Shown here: one piece after another, positions 14,231-20,663 of the stretch
Layout: each line of letters begins with the position of its first letter
Position numbering within the stretch: the stretch's first letter is position 1
Origin: Butyricicoccus_A sp963620595
Lineage (GTDB): Bacteria; Bacillota; Clostridia; Oscillospirales; Butyricicoccaceae
NCBI GenBank assembly: GCA_963620595.1
Contig: CAVFAY010000037.1
Location: 1-20,673, forward strand
DNA: 20,673 bases
Direction: 5' to 3'
Made by a program: the position numbers and the translations under genes
Notes under the pieces: model-generated
Database searches by the model: none
Told to the model about the DNA's origin: nothing
What the model saw: the letters and a program-made list of their open reading frames with translations, nothing else

Positions 14231-15220
14231 TCAGCGCAATTGCTCTGGCAGCCGGATGCTGATTTCTCCGGCAACCAATGTGCTGCGCTGTCCGTTCTGC
14301 TCGATGATAAGATGGCCGTTGGAATCAATACCGATGGCGATTGCTTCCTCGCGCTTGTCAAAACGAATGACCGTGATAGGCTGACCAAGGAAGTGAATAA
14401 AGGAACGATAGCGATCGATAAGTGCCTCAGTCTGTCTGGCGGCAATGAGATCACAGCATGATTCCATATGATTGAAAAACGATGCCGCGAGAGCATTGCG
14501 GCGCACCGGATGCGGAGCAAAATCTTCTAAACAACCGGCAATCTCTGAAATTTCCGGCGCAAGACCGCTTGCGGGGGTGCGGACATTGATGCCAATGCCG
14601 ATAATGGCATAGGACAGTTGTCCGGTTTCTGCTTCGACAGATGCCTCTGTCAAAATACCGCACAGCTTTTTGCCATGCATGAGAACGTCATTGACCCACT
14701 TGATGTCTGGGATAAAACCAGCGGTTTCAGTGATTGCTTCGCAGGCGGCAATCGCCGCGCCAACGGTCAGCAGATGAATGTGCTCCAGCGGAATCTTGGG
14801 ACGCAGAAGCAGACTCATATAAATACCGCTGCCAGAAGGAGACAGAAAATTTCGTCCTAATCTGCCGCGGCCGGCAGTTTGACAATCGGCAACAGCGGCA
14901 TAGCCGTTTGGCAAGTTAGCAGCTCGCTGTTTGAGATAATTATTAGTAGAATCGACAGTGGAAAGCACACAGAGATTTCGTGCGGCATATTGCGTTGTCA
15001 GCTCCATGGTAATACCGGCTTCTGACAGCGCATCACTTGCTTCATCTAAGCGATAGCCCTCGCCGGCTGTAGAGGTAATTGGGAACCCCATCTCGCGCAG
15101 AGAGGAAATTGCTTTCCATATTGCCGTGCGGGATACACCCAATTCTCGTGCTAAGGTACCGCCGGAAATTAACTCTCCGCGGTGTTCTTCCAAGGTGCGA
15201 AGCACGTCATCTCGAACCAT
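14231..15220 (-). CDS. birA: Bifunctional biotin-protein ligase / biotin operon repressor
   Basis: 329 aa, the long (group II) form. An N-terminal winged helix (about 1-60) with LARELGVSRTAIWKAISSL provides DNA binding. The ligase core has the biotinyl-AMP loop GRGRLGR (117-123), STNNYLK (91-97), KWVNDV (174-179) and the catalytic-region lysines K184/K185 (KKLCGIL), with GIGIN (208-212); a small SH3-like C-terminal domain ends it. It activates biotin and transfers it to carboxylase or decarboxylase subunits, and represses biotin genes when loaded. ATG 15220 follows GAAAGGATG. It is divergent from the S4-protein gene, with the two promoters superimposed on an inverted repeat that might be its own operator. 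Confidence 0.92.
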   Translation of the reverse strand: MVRDDVLRTLEEHRGELISGGTLARELGVSRTAIWKAISSLREMGFPITSTAGEGYRLDEASDALSEAGITMELTTQYAARNLCVLSTVDSTNNYLKQRAANLPNGYAAVADCQTAGRGRLGRNFLSPSGSGIYMSLLLRPKIPLEHIHLLTVGAAIAACEAITETAGFIPDIKWVNDVLMHGKKLCGILTEASVEAETGQLSYAIIGIGINVRTPASGLAPEISEIAGCLEDFAPHPVRRNALAASFFNHMESCCDLIAARQTEALIDRYRSFIHFLGQPITVIRFDKREEAIAIGIDSNGHLIIEQNGQRSTLVAGEISIRLPEQLR

Positions 15221-15255
15221 CCAATCATCCTTTCGGGGTCTTTTTAGCTTTTTCT

Positions 15256-15287
15256 TATTGTAATACAGATCTTAACGCAGTACAATA
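15256..15287. promoter_or_regulatory. Superimposed divergent promoters on an inverted repeat
   Basis: Inverted arms TATTGTA (15256-15262) and TACAATA (15281-15287) are separated by 18 bp. On plus, TTGTAA (15258-15263) and TACAAT (15281-15286) form -35/-10 at 17 bp. On minus, TTGTAC (15285-15280) and TACAAT (15262-15257) also form -35/-10 at 17 bp. Each arm thus serves as -10 of one gene and -35 of the other. The classical BirA operator core (GTAAACC/GGTTTAC) is not present. Confidence 0.65.
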
Positions 15288-15344
15288 GATTTTACTTGAA
15301 AACGAGGAAAATTCATAAATCCAGTCGAAGAAATGAGGAAAAAT

Positions 15345-16139
15345 ATGGCAAGTACAAGCGAAAGTATCCATAGCATCGCACGCACGCAGGAGGAACGCAT
15401 TTTGCTCACGCAAATCGCGCAAAAGGCGGAGACCTGCCGCGAAAAATGCTATTTAACGTATACCAAATTTTTGGATATGCATGAAGCGGCATTGGCAGAT
15501 CGGCTGCTGCGCAGCTTGGGAGAACACGGCATCTTCTGGGGCGGATACGAGCAGGCGGAACGCCGCATACTCTTTTTTGTGCCGGACTGGATGGACGCTG
15601 TGCCGACAGAGGGAGAGGATTGTCCCATCACAGCCATTCGCTGTCTGCGGAGCAAAAATGATGCGCTGACCCATCGAGATTATTTGGGCTCTCTGATGGG
15701 TTTGGGACTGCGGCGCGATGGAATCGGAGATATTTTGGTGAGTAGCCACGGCGCGGATATTTTGGTATTCAAGGACATTGCGCCGTATCTGCTGATGCAC
15801 TACAGCCAAGCGGGACGCAAGCATTTACAGACAGAAGAAATTTCGCTGACGGATTTGGTCACGCCGGAAGAAAAGATCACCATGCTGCGCGATACAGTTG
15901 CGTCCATGCGGCTGGATGCCGTGACGGCATCGCTGTTCCGCATGTCGCGCGCCAAGGCGGCGGATGCCATCCGTGCAGGAAAAGTGTTTGTCAATCAGCA
16001 GGAATGTATCCGGACAGACAAAGAAATTGCGCCGCATGACCGCATTACGCTGCGTGGTACCGGACGCGGTGAAGTCGAGGAGATATTGGGAGAGAGCAAA
16101 AAAGGACGCATTGTTTTGTCACTCAAGCGGTTTGGTTGA
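15345..16139 (+). CDS. YlmH-type S4-domain RNA-binding protein
   Basis: 264 aa from ATG 15345, which has AGGA 5 nt upstream; ATG 15333 is in frame but has no ribosome-binding site. An N-terminal YlmH-like region (to about 180) includes FLDMHEAAL and HRDYLGSLMGLGLRRDGIGD, the family hallmark, followed by a C-terminal S4 RNA-binding domain (SLFRMSRAKAADAIRAGKVFVNQ). YlmH proteins in B. subtilis and streptococci bind stalled ribosomal large subunits with peptidyl-tRNA and act in ribosome rescue; the gene usually lies in the division cluster near sepF/divIVA, but here it stands alone, divergent from birA. Confidence 0.9.
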   Translation: MASTSESIHSIARTQEERILLTQIAQKAETCREKCYLTYTKFLDMHEAALADRLLRSLGEHGIFWGGYEQAERRILFFVPDWMDAVPTEGEDCPITAIRCLRSKNDALTHRDYLGSLMGLGLRRDGIGDILVSSHGADILVFKDIAPYLLMHYSQAGRKHLQTEEISLTDLVTPEEKITMLRDTVASMRLDAVTASLFRMSRAKAADAIRAGKVFVNQQECIRTDKEIAPHDRITLRGTGRGEVEEILGESKKGRIVLSLKRFG

Positions 16140-16173
16140 TCGGTAAAAAATCTGCCATTTAAAATTTTTGTTA

Positions 16174-16202
16174 TTGCAGGAATACATGAAGTATGTTATA
16201 CT
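16174..16202 (+). promoter_or_regulatory. PadR promoter with dyad in its spacer
   Basis: TTGCAG (16174-16179) and TATACT (16197-16202) are 17 bp apart. The spacer contains the dyad ACAT-N5-ATGT (16184-16196), centred between the two boxes. This suggests an autoregulatory operator. Known PadR sites more often read ATGT-N8-ACAT, so the assignment is tentative. Confidence 0.6.
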
Positions 16203-16232
16203 AATAGTAACAATGAAGAGGAGGCAGAAAAA

Positions 16233-16676
16233 ATGGGAAGACAGCCGAATATGACAGATGCACCGGAGCGCAGTGGCTCAGTGCAGGGATTAGAAGAAAA
16301 CCTCAAAAAGGCAGTATCTGAAATGCTCGTTCTGTTTTTGCTCAACGAGAGAGAAATGTATGTAGGCGAAATTCCGGAGGAATTGGAACGGCGCAGCAAT
16401 GGAAAATTCCATATCGTGTTCCCGTACTCGGTGATTTACCGCATGGTTAAATTTGAATATATTGACGAGCTGAAAAAGCGCGTGGCGCCGGATGGCAGGA
16501 AGCGCCAGTATTACGGCATCACGCCAAAAGGCAGAGAGTATCTGGTGCAGCTGACCGACACTTTTGGACAGTTTATGCAGTGCATTGAGCTGATTCTGAA
16601 GTCGGGAGATGCGCAGGAACACACGGCAAATCAAAAAGAACAAGACTGCGGCAAGATAGCACGACTAACCGTTTGA
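16233..16676 (+). CDS. PadR-family transcriptional regulator
   Basis: 147 aa. The PadR winged helix spans about 25-105: KKAVSEMLVLFLLNEREMYVG (helix 1 and start of helix 2), EIPEELERRSNGKFHI, PYSVIYRMVKFEYID (recognition helix) and the wing ending RKRQYYGITPKGREYL, the usual PadR signature. A helical dimerisation tail (to about 128) is followed by a charged tail. ATG 16233 follows GAGGAGG. PadR proteins are mostly repressors; genes next to them often encode HAAS-domain or other membrane partners, as here. Its own promoter holds a possible operator. A terminator separates it from the downstream genes, which have a separate promoter. Confidence 0.88.
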   Translation: MGRQPNMTDAPERSGSVQGLEENLKKAVSEMLVLFLLNEREMYVGEIPEELERRSNGKFHIVFPYSVIYRMVKFEYIDELKKRVAPDGRKRQYYGITPKGREYLVQLTDTFGQFMQCIELILKSGDAQEHTANQKEQDCGKIARLTV

Positions 16677-16694
16677 CAGAAGGAAAAAATTGAT

Positions 16695-16726
16695 AAAATA
16701 CCTGCTTGAGCAAGTGGGTATTTTTT
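16695..16726 (+). terminator. Rho-independent terminator after padR
   Basis: A stem of eight Watson-Crick pairs, two wobble pairs and three more pairs (16695-16707 with 16712-16724), 4-nt loop, ends in six T residues (16721-16726). Confidence 0.85.
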
Positions 16727-16746
16727 AATATAAAAATAAACTTTCT

Positions 16747-16776
16747 TTGACGAAATAGCAATTAGCGTGGTATAAT
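16747..16776 (+). promoter_or_regulatory. Promoter of the HAAS-like gene pair
   Basis: TTGACG (16747-16752) and TATAAT (16771-16776) with an 18-bp spacer, an 11/12 match, 28 bp upstream of the ATG at 16805. No PadR-like ATGT/ACAT dyad is obvious in it. Confidence 0.8.
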
Positions 16777-16804
16777 AGATACAATTAGGAACGGAGGGAG
16801 ATTG

Positions 16805-17368
16805 ATGAGGAAAGAACATTTTTTTGTTGAAAAATACATGCAGATGGTCAAAAACTGTTTGCCGTGTGGCAGAGATGGAAAGAAAGCGATGCAAACATTA
16901 GAGCGGATGATACAAGCATTTTTGGCAGAGAAACCGAATGCAGTATATGCTGACTTAGAACAGACATTGGGAAGTCCTGAATACATGGCAAGAACATTGG
17001 CGGAACAAGATGATTATAGACAAACAGAGAAAGCCTATCAACGGGTTATTTTTATTCTTAGTATTCTGCTTGTTCTTGCAGCGGGTCTTGCTGTCTATGC
17101 ACATGGACATCCAAGATGCATCGTAGAAGAAGACCCTATCGTGAGGGAGACTGTACTGCAAGAGGAAAACTGGGATTATGTTGCGAAATATGGATTGGGT
17201 TACATTTGTGATGATGAAAATCGAATTGTATCTGCTGTAGACTATCAGGGAAACAAAGTAAGAGTAGATCGAAAGGGGATTCCTCTTGACAAACAAATCT
17301 ATTATATTACGGAAGAAGACAAAGAACGGATTCGGAACAGAGAACTGGAATTTGGAAATGAAAAATGA
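16805..17368 (+). CDS. HAAS-like cytoplasmic domain, single-TM protein (DUF6120-like), copy 1
   Basis: 187 aa. ATG 16805 has GGAGG 7 nt upstream. Residues 1-70 form a helical cytoplasmic domain (YMQMVKNCLPC, then EKPNAVYADLEQTLGSPEYMARTL) of the HAAS/DUF1700 kind that commonly accompanies PadR regulators. One TM helix (81-98) follows, then a short outside or periplasm-equivalent region (99-187) with two cysteines (C105, C135) and a conserved end, GIPLDKQIYYITEEDKERI. It is a tandem paralogue of the next gene, with which it overlaps by 4 nt. It resembles an uncharacterised clostridial family often labelled DUF6120; I am not certain of the number. A signalling partner of PadR is inference. AT-rich relative to the upstream genes. 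Confidence 0.72.
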   Translation: MRKEHFFVEKYMQMVKNCLPCGRDGKKAMQTLERMIQAFLAEKPNAVYADLEQTLGSPEYMARTLAEQDDYRQTEKAYQRVIFILSILLVLAAGLAVYAHGHPRCIVEEDPIVRETVLQEENWDYVAKYGLGYICDDENRIVSAVDYQGNKVRVDRKGIPLDKQIYYITEEDKERIRNRELEFGNEK

Positions 17369-17946
17369 GAACATATAATATATTTGCGCTGGTATATCTG
17401 CGAAAGGTGAAAAAATATCTCTTTTGTCCATCAGAAGAACGAGAGAGACTATTGGCAGAAGCATGGGAGATGATGGATGCTTTTTTAGGAGATTATCCAT
17501 TGGCAGTATATCCTAAAATCGTATGGGCGTTTGGAACACCGAAACATTTTGCACAAGAACTGTTGGGAGAGGAGGATGTAGACGATTGCTATTTTCGATA
17601 TCGGAACGGTATATATTTGAAGGTCATAGTGACTTTATTGGTCGCTATTGTTGCAACAAGTGGATTCTCTGTATATGAGTACTTTCATGGCACGCATGTA
17701 GATGAAGTGATAACGACTTCTTTGATAGAAACGAGAGAAAACGTGCCTGCCAATGAGTATTATGCTTGGAAATATGGGATTAACTATTCCTGCGGAGAAA
17801 ATGGAATTATTTATAAGGCTACAGATAACGATATGAACCCTATAGCTGTCAATGTGGCGGGAATTCCGTTGGATCGGGAAAAATATTATATTACGGAAGA
17901 AGATAAAGAGAAAATTGACCGAGAAAGGTATGGAATTGGAGGGTAG
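17365..17946 (+). CDS. HAAS-like cytoplasmic domain, single-TM protein (DUF6120-like), copy 2
   Basis: 193 aa, starting inside the stop of copy 1 (ATGA). Same architecture: helical domain (1-70; YLRKVKKYLFC and YPKIVWAFGTPKHFAQELL), TM helix at about 84-104, and an outer region with the shared block WKYGINYSC.EN.I and GIPLDREKYYITEEDKEKI. The two copies share the C-terminal 20 residues closely but have diverged elsewhere, so this is an old duplication with selection on the tail. They may form a heterodimer; that is a guess from tandem, coupled expression. The secreted gene follows with 3 nt between, so all three belong to one transcript. Confidence 0.72.
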   Translation: MRTYNIFALVYLRKVKKYLFCPSEERERLLAEAWEMMDAFLGDYPLAVYPKIVWAFGTPKHFAQELLGEEDVDDCYFRYRNGIYLKVIVTLLVAIVATSGFSVYEYFHGTHVDEVITTSLIETRENVPANEYYAWKYGINYSCGENGIIYKATDNDMNPIAVNVAGIPLDREKYYITEEDKEKIDRERYGIGG

Positions 17947-17949
17947 ATT

Positions 17950-18396
17950 ATGAAAAAAATTAGAAATATATTTGTAGGATTGATAGTCCTCGCTTGCTTG
18001 TGCAGTAGTCGGAACTATGCAAAAGCAGTAGAAGTTGTGCAAGAAGTAATTCGTTATGATGATGGTTCGTATGCGGAAGTTATTTTGGACGTTGAGCCGG
18101 TAGAAATGGCGCGAACATCCAAAACAGGAACAAAGTCATATGTAAAGAAAAATGCGTCAGGTTTGATAGAGTTTACATATGCCTTGAAGGGAGAATTTAA
18201 TTATACAGGGAAGACAGCTACTGCTAGACGGTCTATGACGAGCTATAATGCTGTGCGTAATGGTTGGGTACAAAAGTCAGATAACCATTATTGTTCCGGA
18301 AACAAAGCGTATGCGACAGGAAAATTTTCAAATTCTTCGGGCACACGGACAGCAAGTTTAACCTTGACGTGCAGCAGCACAGGAAAAATTTCGTAA
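17950..18396 (+). CDS. Small secreted beta-rich protein (DUF6147-like)
   Basis: 148 aa with a signal peptide (1-26, cleavage after AKA) and GGAGGG 6 nt upstream of ATG 17950. The mature part begins VEVVQEVIRYDDGSYAEV and has a repeat-free beta-rich core, KGEFNYTGKTATARRS, SGNKAYATGKF and the end LTLTCSSTGKIS. This pattern (G-F-Y-G-T...C...LTCS.GK(I/L)S) is one I associate with small secreted clostridial proteins of unknown function annotated as DUF6147; the number is from memory and unverified. Two cysteines in the mature chain (C114 in HYCSG and C142 near the C-terminus) could form a disulfide. Possible roles: ligand for the co-expressed membrane proteins, or a secreted effector; no evidence separates these. 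Confidence 0.65.
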   Translation: MKKIRNIFVGLIVLACLCSSRNYAKAVEVVQEVIRYDDGSYAEVILDVEPVEMARTSKTGTKSYVKKNASGLIEFTYALKGEFNYTGKTATARRSMTSYNAVRNGWVQKSDNHYCSGNKAYATGKFSNSSGTRTASLTLTCSSTGKIS

Positions 18397-18462
18397 AATA
18401 GACAAAATTTGCATAGCAAAATTATACAAAACATAAAAATTGCTATAAAAAAGAAAAAATCA

Positions 18463-18491
18463 TTGACAAATGAAAATGCAGATGATACTAT
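18463..18491 (+). promoter_or_regulatory. Promoter in the 18.4-18.8 kb gap
   Basis: TTGACA (18463-18468) and TACTAT (18486-18491) are separated by 17 bp. It can drive the small-ORF region and the amidase gene, with a leader of about 320 nt before the latter. This long leader (18498-18817) also holds hairpins at 18665-18686 (ACAAT..ATTGT around GGTACC) and 18680-18705 (8-bp stem). Confidence 0.7.
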
Positions 18492-18509
18492 TGTGTTAGA
18501 AAATAACGA

Positions 18510-18639
18510 ATGTCAACGACGTACGGAAAGGGAATACGGCGCGAGATTGTAGAAAAAGTTGTTAATTATTGGTCTGGTTATAGCCATTATTGTATATGCG
18601 TTGCGGATACTGGCCGTATATATCAAGAGAAAGAAATAA
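18510..18639 (+). pseudogene. Possible small single-TM protein, split by a +1 frameshift
   Basis: ATG 18510 opens a frame reading MSTTYGKGIRREIVEK. In the +1 frame from about 18553 comes KKLLIIGLVIAIIVYAL followed by RILAVYIKRKK and TAA at 18637-18639, a typical single-pass small membrane peptide with a basic C-terminus. The two halves would join at the A5 run (18553-18557): four A residues instead of five would give one continuous 42-residue protein. It could be a frameshifted small gene, a sequencing indel, or a chance TM peptide. No Shine-Dalgarno site precedes ATG 18510, which is only about 12 nt after the predicted transcript start, so support is limited. Confidence 0.3.
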
Positions 18640-18731
18640 AAAATTTTTCGTGAAAATGTGTTGCACAATGTGGTACCAAATTGTCTTGTCTTATAGAAAG
18701 ACAATAACAAGCAAAGAAGTAGGATGATAAA

Positions 18732-18815
18732 ATGACAGCATACGAAGGAGGTGTGCTTCTGATTCAGAAAAGAGAGACTATAAATCTGTGGAGTCTTTTG
18801 TGGAAAGGAAGGTAA
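18732..18815 (+). CDS. Candidate 27-aa small ORF upstream of the amidase gene
   Basis: ATG 18732 is preceded by AGGATG 5-6 nt upstream and ends at TAA 18813-18815, 2 nt before the amidase ATG. The start, MTAYEGGVLLIQ, resembles the beginning of Hol_Tox/TxpA-like type I toxin peptides (MxTYExLxLLI...), but the rest (KRETINLWSLLWKGR) lacks their long TM segment, so it may be a decayed or convergent copy. The 3' end encodes the Shine-Dalgarno AAAGGAAGG of the amidase, so translation of this ORF would couple to it. An internal AAGGAGGTG (18744-18752) gives another strong anti-SD match with no standard start at proper spacing. Confidence 0.35.
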   Translation: MTAYEGGVLLIQKRETINLWSLLWKGR

Positions 18816-18817
18816 TA

Positions 18818-19450
18818 ATGAAACAATGGATGAAGAGAATGATGTGCCTTATGTGTACGGTTGGCTGTCTGATGACACAGACGTTTGCGTATGATAGAGC
18901 GAGCGCTATCAAGTATTCGGATGATAAGGCGTTACATCCGAGCAGTGGTTATAATTTTTACGAGGATAAAGACTGCGCAAATTTTGTCTCCCAGTGCTTA
19001 TATTCTGGAAAAATGAAACAAGATAAGGTTTGGTATACAACGAAGAAACTCGGCAAATTTTATGGATCAGATGCATGGGTTAACGCCGATGCATTAAAAA
19101 ATTACTTAAAAAATAACGTTGGAGCAAAAAAGCTGGGGTCTTGGACGAAAAAAGGAACAAGCGGACCGTATCCATCGTATGCATATCGCGATAACAGTGC
19201 TAACCTTACAGCGAGCAATACAGGAAAAGTCGTGATTTTTTATGATTGGACAGGCGATGGAGAAATGGATCACAGTGCACTTTATGTTGTTGATAATGCG
19301 AACACTAGCGACAAAACACTTGATGGAAATGTTACGGGCGATCTGATAAATGCTCATACGAAGAACCGTTATCACGTTATCTGGCACCGAAATAAAGCAA
19401 ATCAGACAAGAGATACGACTAGAATATACGCATTTGAGTTGAAGGGCTAA
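18818..19450 (+). CDS. Secreted amidase_6 (putative amidase domain) protein
   Basis: 210 aa. ATG 18818 has AAAGGAAGG 5 nt upstream; an in-frame GTG at 18788 lacks one. Signal peptide 1-24 (cleavage after TFA). The mature protein is the papain-like amidase_6 domain: it starts YDRASAIKYSDDKALHPSSG, has the nucleophile C53 in EDKDCANFVSQCL, and H152 in GDGEMDHSALYVV; H180 in NAHT is a conserved later position. DWTGDGEMD (143-151) resembles a calcium loop. Homologues are mainly annotated as putative cell-wall amidases with unproven substrates. It is secreted and immediately followed by an NTF2-like secreted protein, which in many single-chain relatives is the N-terminal domain of the same polypeptide. 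Confidence 0.85.
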   Translation: MKQWMKRMMCLMCTVGCLMTQTFAYDRASAIKYSDDKALHPSSGYNFYEDKDCANFVSQCLYSGKMKQDKVWYTTKKLGKFYGSDAWVNADALKNYLKNNVGAKKLGSWTKKGTSGPYPSYAYRDNSANLTASNTGKVVIFYDWTGDGEMDHSALYVVDNANTSDKTLDGNVTGDLINAHTKNRYHVIWHRNKANQTRDTTRIYAFELKG

Positions 19451-19469
19451 ACAAGAGGAGGAAATCATT

Positions 19470-20282
19470 ATGAAGATGGGCTTTAAGTTTGGCATTGCAG
19501 CAGTCGCGCTGACCGCTTGTATCGCTGGCAGCACGATGTGGGCAAATGCAGATTCCGAAGATGAAGCAATCAAGGAAGCGTTTATCGAATCTCAGAATGT
19601 ATCTCAGCAGATCGGACACTTTGAGTCGGACAACGGCAAAACGGATCAGCTGAGCGAAGAACAGATTCAGGCATACATTGATGATTTCAACGCGAAGATG
19701 GACAAATATTACTCTTCGGATAATGTTTGCAGACAAACATATAAGGAAATCAACGAACAGCGTCTGAGAAAAGACGCAAAAGACACAGTTCTGTACAAGG
19801 TAGATGGCGGCGTTTTAGATTGCACTTGCAGCAATATTAAACTCAGTGCGGATGGAACATCTGCTACGATGGATGTTGTGTTGGTAGAATGGGGCAACTG
19901 GGTAGAGCAAAATGAAGAGGGTCAGATGGAAGTAACTGCACCAACGGGGCAGAATACTATGTCTGTAACCATGGTGAAAGAAGATGGACAGTGGAAATTG
20001 CAAGCTATTCATGATATGACAGCCTATTTTGGAGCGGATGCGATTTCTGATTTGCAGGAAGCGGAGCAGAAAGCCAGTGCAAAAGGACGATCTGCGGCGA
20101 GTGTCTATAGCGCAGAACAGCAGGAACAGCTGCAGGCATTCGACGAATACGAACAAAAGACGCTGTTCACAGAATACGACAGCTTTTCTGAGGCGCTCAA
20201 AGCCGCGGAAAGCATTGATCCGAATGAGATCAACCCGTTCCCGCTCTGGAATGAGATGGGCGGTTATTCGCTAGAAGAGTAA
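19470..20282 (+). CDS. Secreted NTF2-like protein, probable partner of the amidase
   Basis: 270 aa. ATG 19470 has GAGGAGG close upstream and lies 19 nt after the amidase stop, so one operon is likely. Residues 1-27 are an export signal: the hydrophobic core contains LTAC (C17), a possible lipobox, and an alternative cleavage after ANA (27). Residues about 65-185 fit an NTF2-like/SnoaL-like fold: helices (EEQIQAYIDDFNAKMDKYY, INEQRLRKDAKD) then strands (CTCSNIKLSADGTSATMDV, TMSVTMVKEDGQWKLQAIHD). This resembles the domain N-terminal to amidase_6 in longer proteins. The C-terminal 80 residues are helical and acidic without known similarity. Function: perhaps inhibitor, chaperone or substrate-targeting partner; not shown. 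Confidence 0.6.
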   Translation: MKMGFKFGIAAVALTACIAGSTMWANADSEDEAIKEAFIESQNVSQQIGHFESDNGKTDQLSEEQIQAYIDDFNAKMDKYYSSDNVCRQTYKEINEQRLRKDAKDTVLYKVDGGVLDCTCSNIKLSADGTSATMDVVLVEWGNWVEQNEEGQMEVTAPTGQNTMSVTMVKEDGQWKLQAIHDMTAYFGADAISDLQEAEQKASAKGRSAASVYSAEQQEQLQAFDEYEQKTLFTEYDSFSEALKAAESIDPNEINPFPLWNEMGGYSLEE

Positions 20283-20304
20283 ACGAGATACTATCTGGAA
20301 AAAT

Positions 20305-20353
20305 ATCAAATCAATCCCCACTTCTCGCACGAGAGGTGGGGAATTGATTTGAT
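20305..20353. repeat. Long GC-centred hairpin between genes
   Basis: Arms of about 23 nt (20305-20327 with 20330-20353, one bulge and one wobble) enclose a 2-nt loop region. It is not followed by a T-run, so it is unlike a standard terminator; it ends inside the ribosome-binding region of the next gene. Size and form are reminiscent of a dispersed hairpin repeat. Confidence 0.75.
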
Positions 20354-20369
20354 GAGGGAAGAACAAATC

Positions 20370-20663
20370 ATGAACAAACAAGATAAAGTATTGACGGACA
20401 GGAAAATATTTCATGCAGTAGGATATGTATGCATGGCTGCGGCGGTTGTGCTGGCTGTCCGATTTGCGCAGGGAAATTTTGCACTGAGCCGCACGGCGCA
20501 AGGCGTGATTCCGATTGCCTTGCAGGAGCTGGCAGCTGTGTGCTTGGGCGAATATGTGGCAACCAGACCCGACACGGATGCTTGGATTGGGAGAACCCTG
20601 AAAACGGTACTTGCCGCGAGTGTTCCGTCTTTGATATGGGCTGTTTTTTGGTTTACAAAATAA
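20370..20663 (+). CDS. Small multi-TM membrane protein, unknown
   Basis: 97 aa from ATG 20370, which has GAGGGAAG about 9 nt upstream; earlier in-frame starts (TTG 20349, ATG 20352) overlap the hairpin. Hydrophobic segments at about 14-33 (FHAVGYVCMAAAVVLAVRF), 45-63 and 77-95 suggest three TM helices, with a short cytoplasmic basic N-terminus. No family recognised. GTGGA after the stop (20666-20670) looks like a ribosome-binding site for a further gene beyond the window, so this may be the first gene of another operon, downstream of the hairpin. Confidence 0.6.
   Translation: MNKQDKVLTDRKIFHAVGYVCMAAAVVLAVRFAQGNFALSRTAQGVIPIALQELAAVCLGEYVATRPDTDAWIGRTLKTVLAASVPSLIWAVFWFTK

Noticed and set aside
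16673..16699. TTGACA (16673) with TAAAAT (16694) as a promoter at the end of padR
   Set aside because: Spacer is 15 bp and the -10 lies in the padR terminator; the TTGACG/TATAAT pair at 16747-16776 explains the downstream genes better.
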